NCBI RefSeq assembly: GCF_019192735.1
Contig: NZ_JAHTKP010000063.1
Location: 1 to 41,528 of the forward strand
Source: Kitasatospora aureofaciens
Lineage (GTDB): Bacteria; Actinomycetota; Actinomycetes; Streptomycetales; Streptomycetaceae
DNA: 41,528 nt
Reading direction: 5' to 3'
Below the pieces are notes generated by a model, which was not told the DNA's origin, made no database searches, and worked only from the letters and a program-made list of their open reading frames with translations. Of the stretch, positions 40,790-41,528 are shown piece by piece. A program made the translations under genes and the position numbers. The first letter of the stretch is position 1. Every line of letters starts with the position of its first letter.

Positions 40790-41384
40790 TCAGTCGTCCA
40801 GCCTGCGCTTCATGAAGCTCCAGGCGATCTCCAGCGCCACGCCGCAGATCACCGCGATGCCGACGCCCGTCCACGGGTCCCGTGTGCCGGCCAGGGAGAG
40901 CTGGAAGAAGTGCGCCAGCCACGGCACCAGCAGGACCAGCGCGAACGCGCCGCCCATGGTGCCGATCAGCAGCAGGCGCCACCAGTTGTACGGGCGGGCG
41001 ACGATGGCGAGCACCCAGATGGCGATCAGGAACAGCGTCAGGGTGGCCACGCTGGTGTCGGCCTTGAGGTCCGTCGCGTGGTCGGCGCGGGCCAGCGCGT
41101 AGGCCACGAAGGTGCCGGAGCCCGCGATGATGCCGCCCGGGACGGCGAGCCGCAGCACGCGCTTCACGAAGCCGGTGCGGGCCCGCTCGTTGTTGGGGGC
41201 GAGGGCGAGGAAGAAGGCCGGGACGCCGATGGTGAGCGTGGACAGCACGGTGGAGTGCCGGGGCAGGAACGGGTACGGCGAGTGGGTGAAGATCACCAGG
41301 AGGGCCAGGAGGACTGAATAGACCGTCTTGACCAGGAACAGTCCCGCGACGCGCTCGATGTTGCCGATCACCCGGCGGCCCTTG
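40790..41384 (-). CDS. Cation-transporting P-type ATPase, C-terminal membrane part only
   Basis: About 198 residues from KGRRVIGNIERVA, a sequence following the last cytosolic domain of P-type ATPases, through four or five membrane segments (FLVKTVYSVLLALLVIF, TIGVPAFFLALAPN, FVAYALARADH, LFLIAIWVLAIVARPYNWW, GVGIAVICGVALEIAW) to the end KRRLDD. The phosphorylation and nucleotide-binding domains are absent because the frame runs into a hairpin at 41384-41414 and then into rsgA sequence. So the gene is broken at the window end, in the genome or in the assembly. Confidence 0.8.
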
Positions 41385-41414
41385 CCGGGAGCCCCGGCGG
41401 GCGGGGCTCCCGGC
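41384..41414. repeat. Perfect 13-bp inverted repeat at the gene junction
   Basis: GCCGGGAGCCCCG (41384-41396) and CGGGGCTCCCGGC (41402-41414) are exact complements with a five-base loop. The left side continues into P-type ATPase coding sequence (minus strand), the right side into rsgA (plus strand). Confidence 0.95.
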
Positions 41415-41528
41415 CGCGGACCCGGATCCGGCCCAAGCACGAGGACGCCGCCGAGGCGATGGTGCTGACCATCGACCGCGGCCGGCTCACCTGCCTGGTC
41501 GACCCGGGGACGAAGCAGGAGCGCGAGG
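41402..41528 (+). CDS. rsgA: RsgA (ribosome small subunit-dependent GTPase), internal N-terminal fragment
   Basis: The frame reads RGSRPRTRIRPKHEDAAEA and then MVLTIDRGRLTCLVDPG to the window end. This matches the beginning of streptomycete RsgA at about residues 20-60, ahead of its OB domain. The true start should lie some 20 codons upstream, but there the DNA belongs to the P-type ATPase gene on the other strand. No start codon is available, so the 5' end is truncated at the junction. RsgA assists late 30S maturation. Confidence 0.7.

Overview
The window is high-GC DNA (G or C at nearly every third codon position) with Streptomyces/Kitasatospora-type gene content: the nagK-nagA pair, a thrC-groEL block with HrcA-type operators, futalosine-pathway menaquinone genes, DUF3027/DUF2771/DUF3263 proteins, and many GTG or leaderless starts. 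As far as I can recall without a search, the order of the chromosomal core resembles the S. coelicolor region from about SCO4284 to SCO4335. No rRNA, tRNA, CRISPR array, transposase or integrase was seen.

Region by region. (1) 1-3007: N-acetylglucosamine kinase and deacetylase (nagK-nagA, minus strand) are divergent from an orphan sugar-binding lipoprotein. The shared promoter region holds three DasR-like (dre) sites. (2) 3008-7151: a DUF3263 gene, a long nested inverted repeat, and a glucose/trehalose block (otsB convergent with a gpgS-like gene followed by otsA). (3) 7152-11746: a SAM-I riboswitch that abuts the ribosome binding site of thrC, a CysO/MoaD-type sulfur carrier ending in Gly-Gly-Cys, a cold-shock gene with a long leader, and groEL2 behind two tandem CIRCE operators. 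(4) 11747-17638: a small zinc-type protein, a frameshifted HD hydrolase, a PadR regulator with a membrane protein, cutC, a HelD-like helicase and a 52-residue protein. (5) 17639-24941: an XPB helicase, a large Ssl2-like protein with a WYL-like tail, a small secreted protein, a Ser/Gly-rich membrane protein, a fatty acid desaturase and a PH-like membrane protein. (6) 24936-26319: a small accessory patch with a MarR remnant, an orphan Imm49 immunity protein and a lectin-like remnant. (7) 26346-30345: a siderophore-type iron importer of four genes behind a probable iron box. (8) 30404-33770: a HAD phosphatase, a small membrane protein, an extended cold-shock protein, and mqnD-mqnB. (9) 33781-40691: DUF2771, an MFS transporter, DUF3027, and a very large sacsin-like ATPase. 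(10) 40790-41528: the 3' part of a P-type ATPase joined at a perfect hairpin to an internal fragment of rsgA. This is a likely rearrangement or assembly junction.

Most of the window is ordinary core chromosome. The parts most worth checking are the set of dre sites, the riboswitch and phased CIRCE pair, the XPB plus Ssl2/WYL pairing, the sacsin-like ATPase next to DUF3027, the orphan immunity patch, the nested palindrome at 3493-3631 and the junction at 41384-41414. I did not find a clear-cut new multi-gene system.
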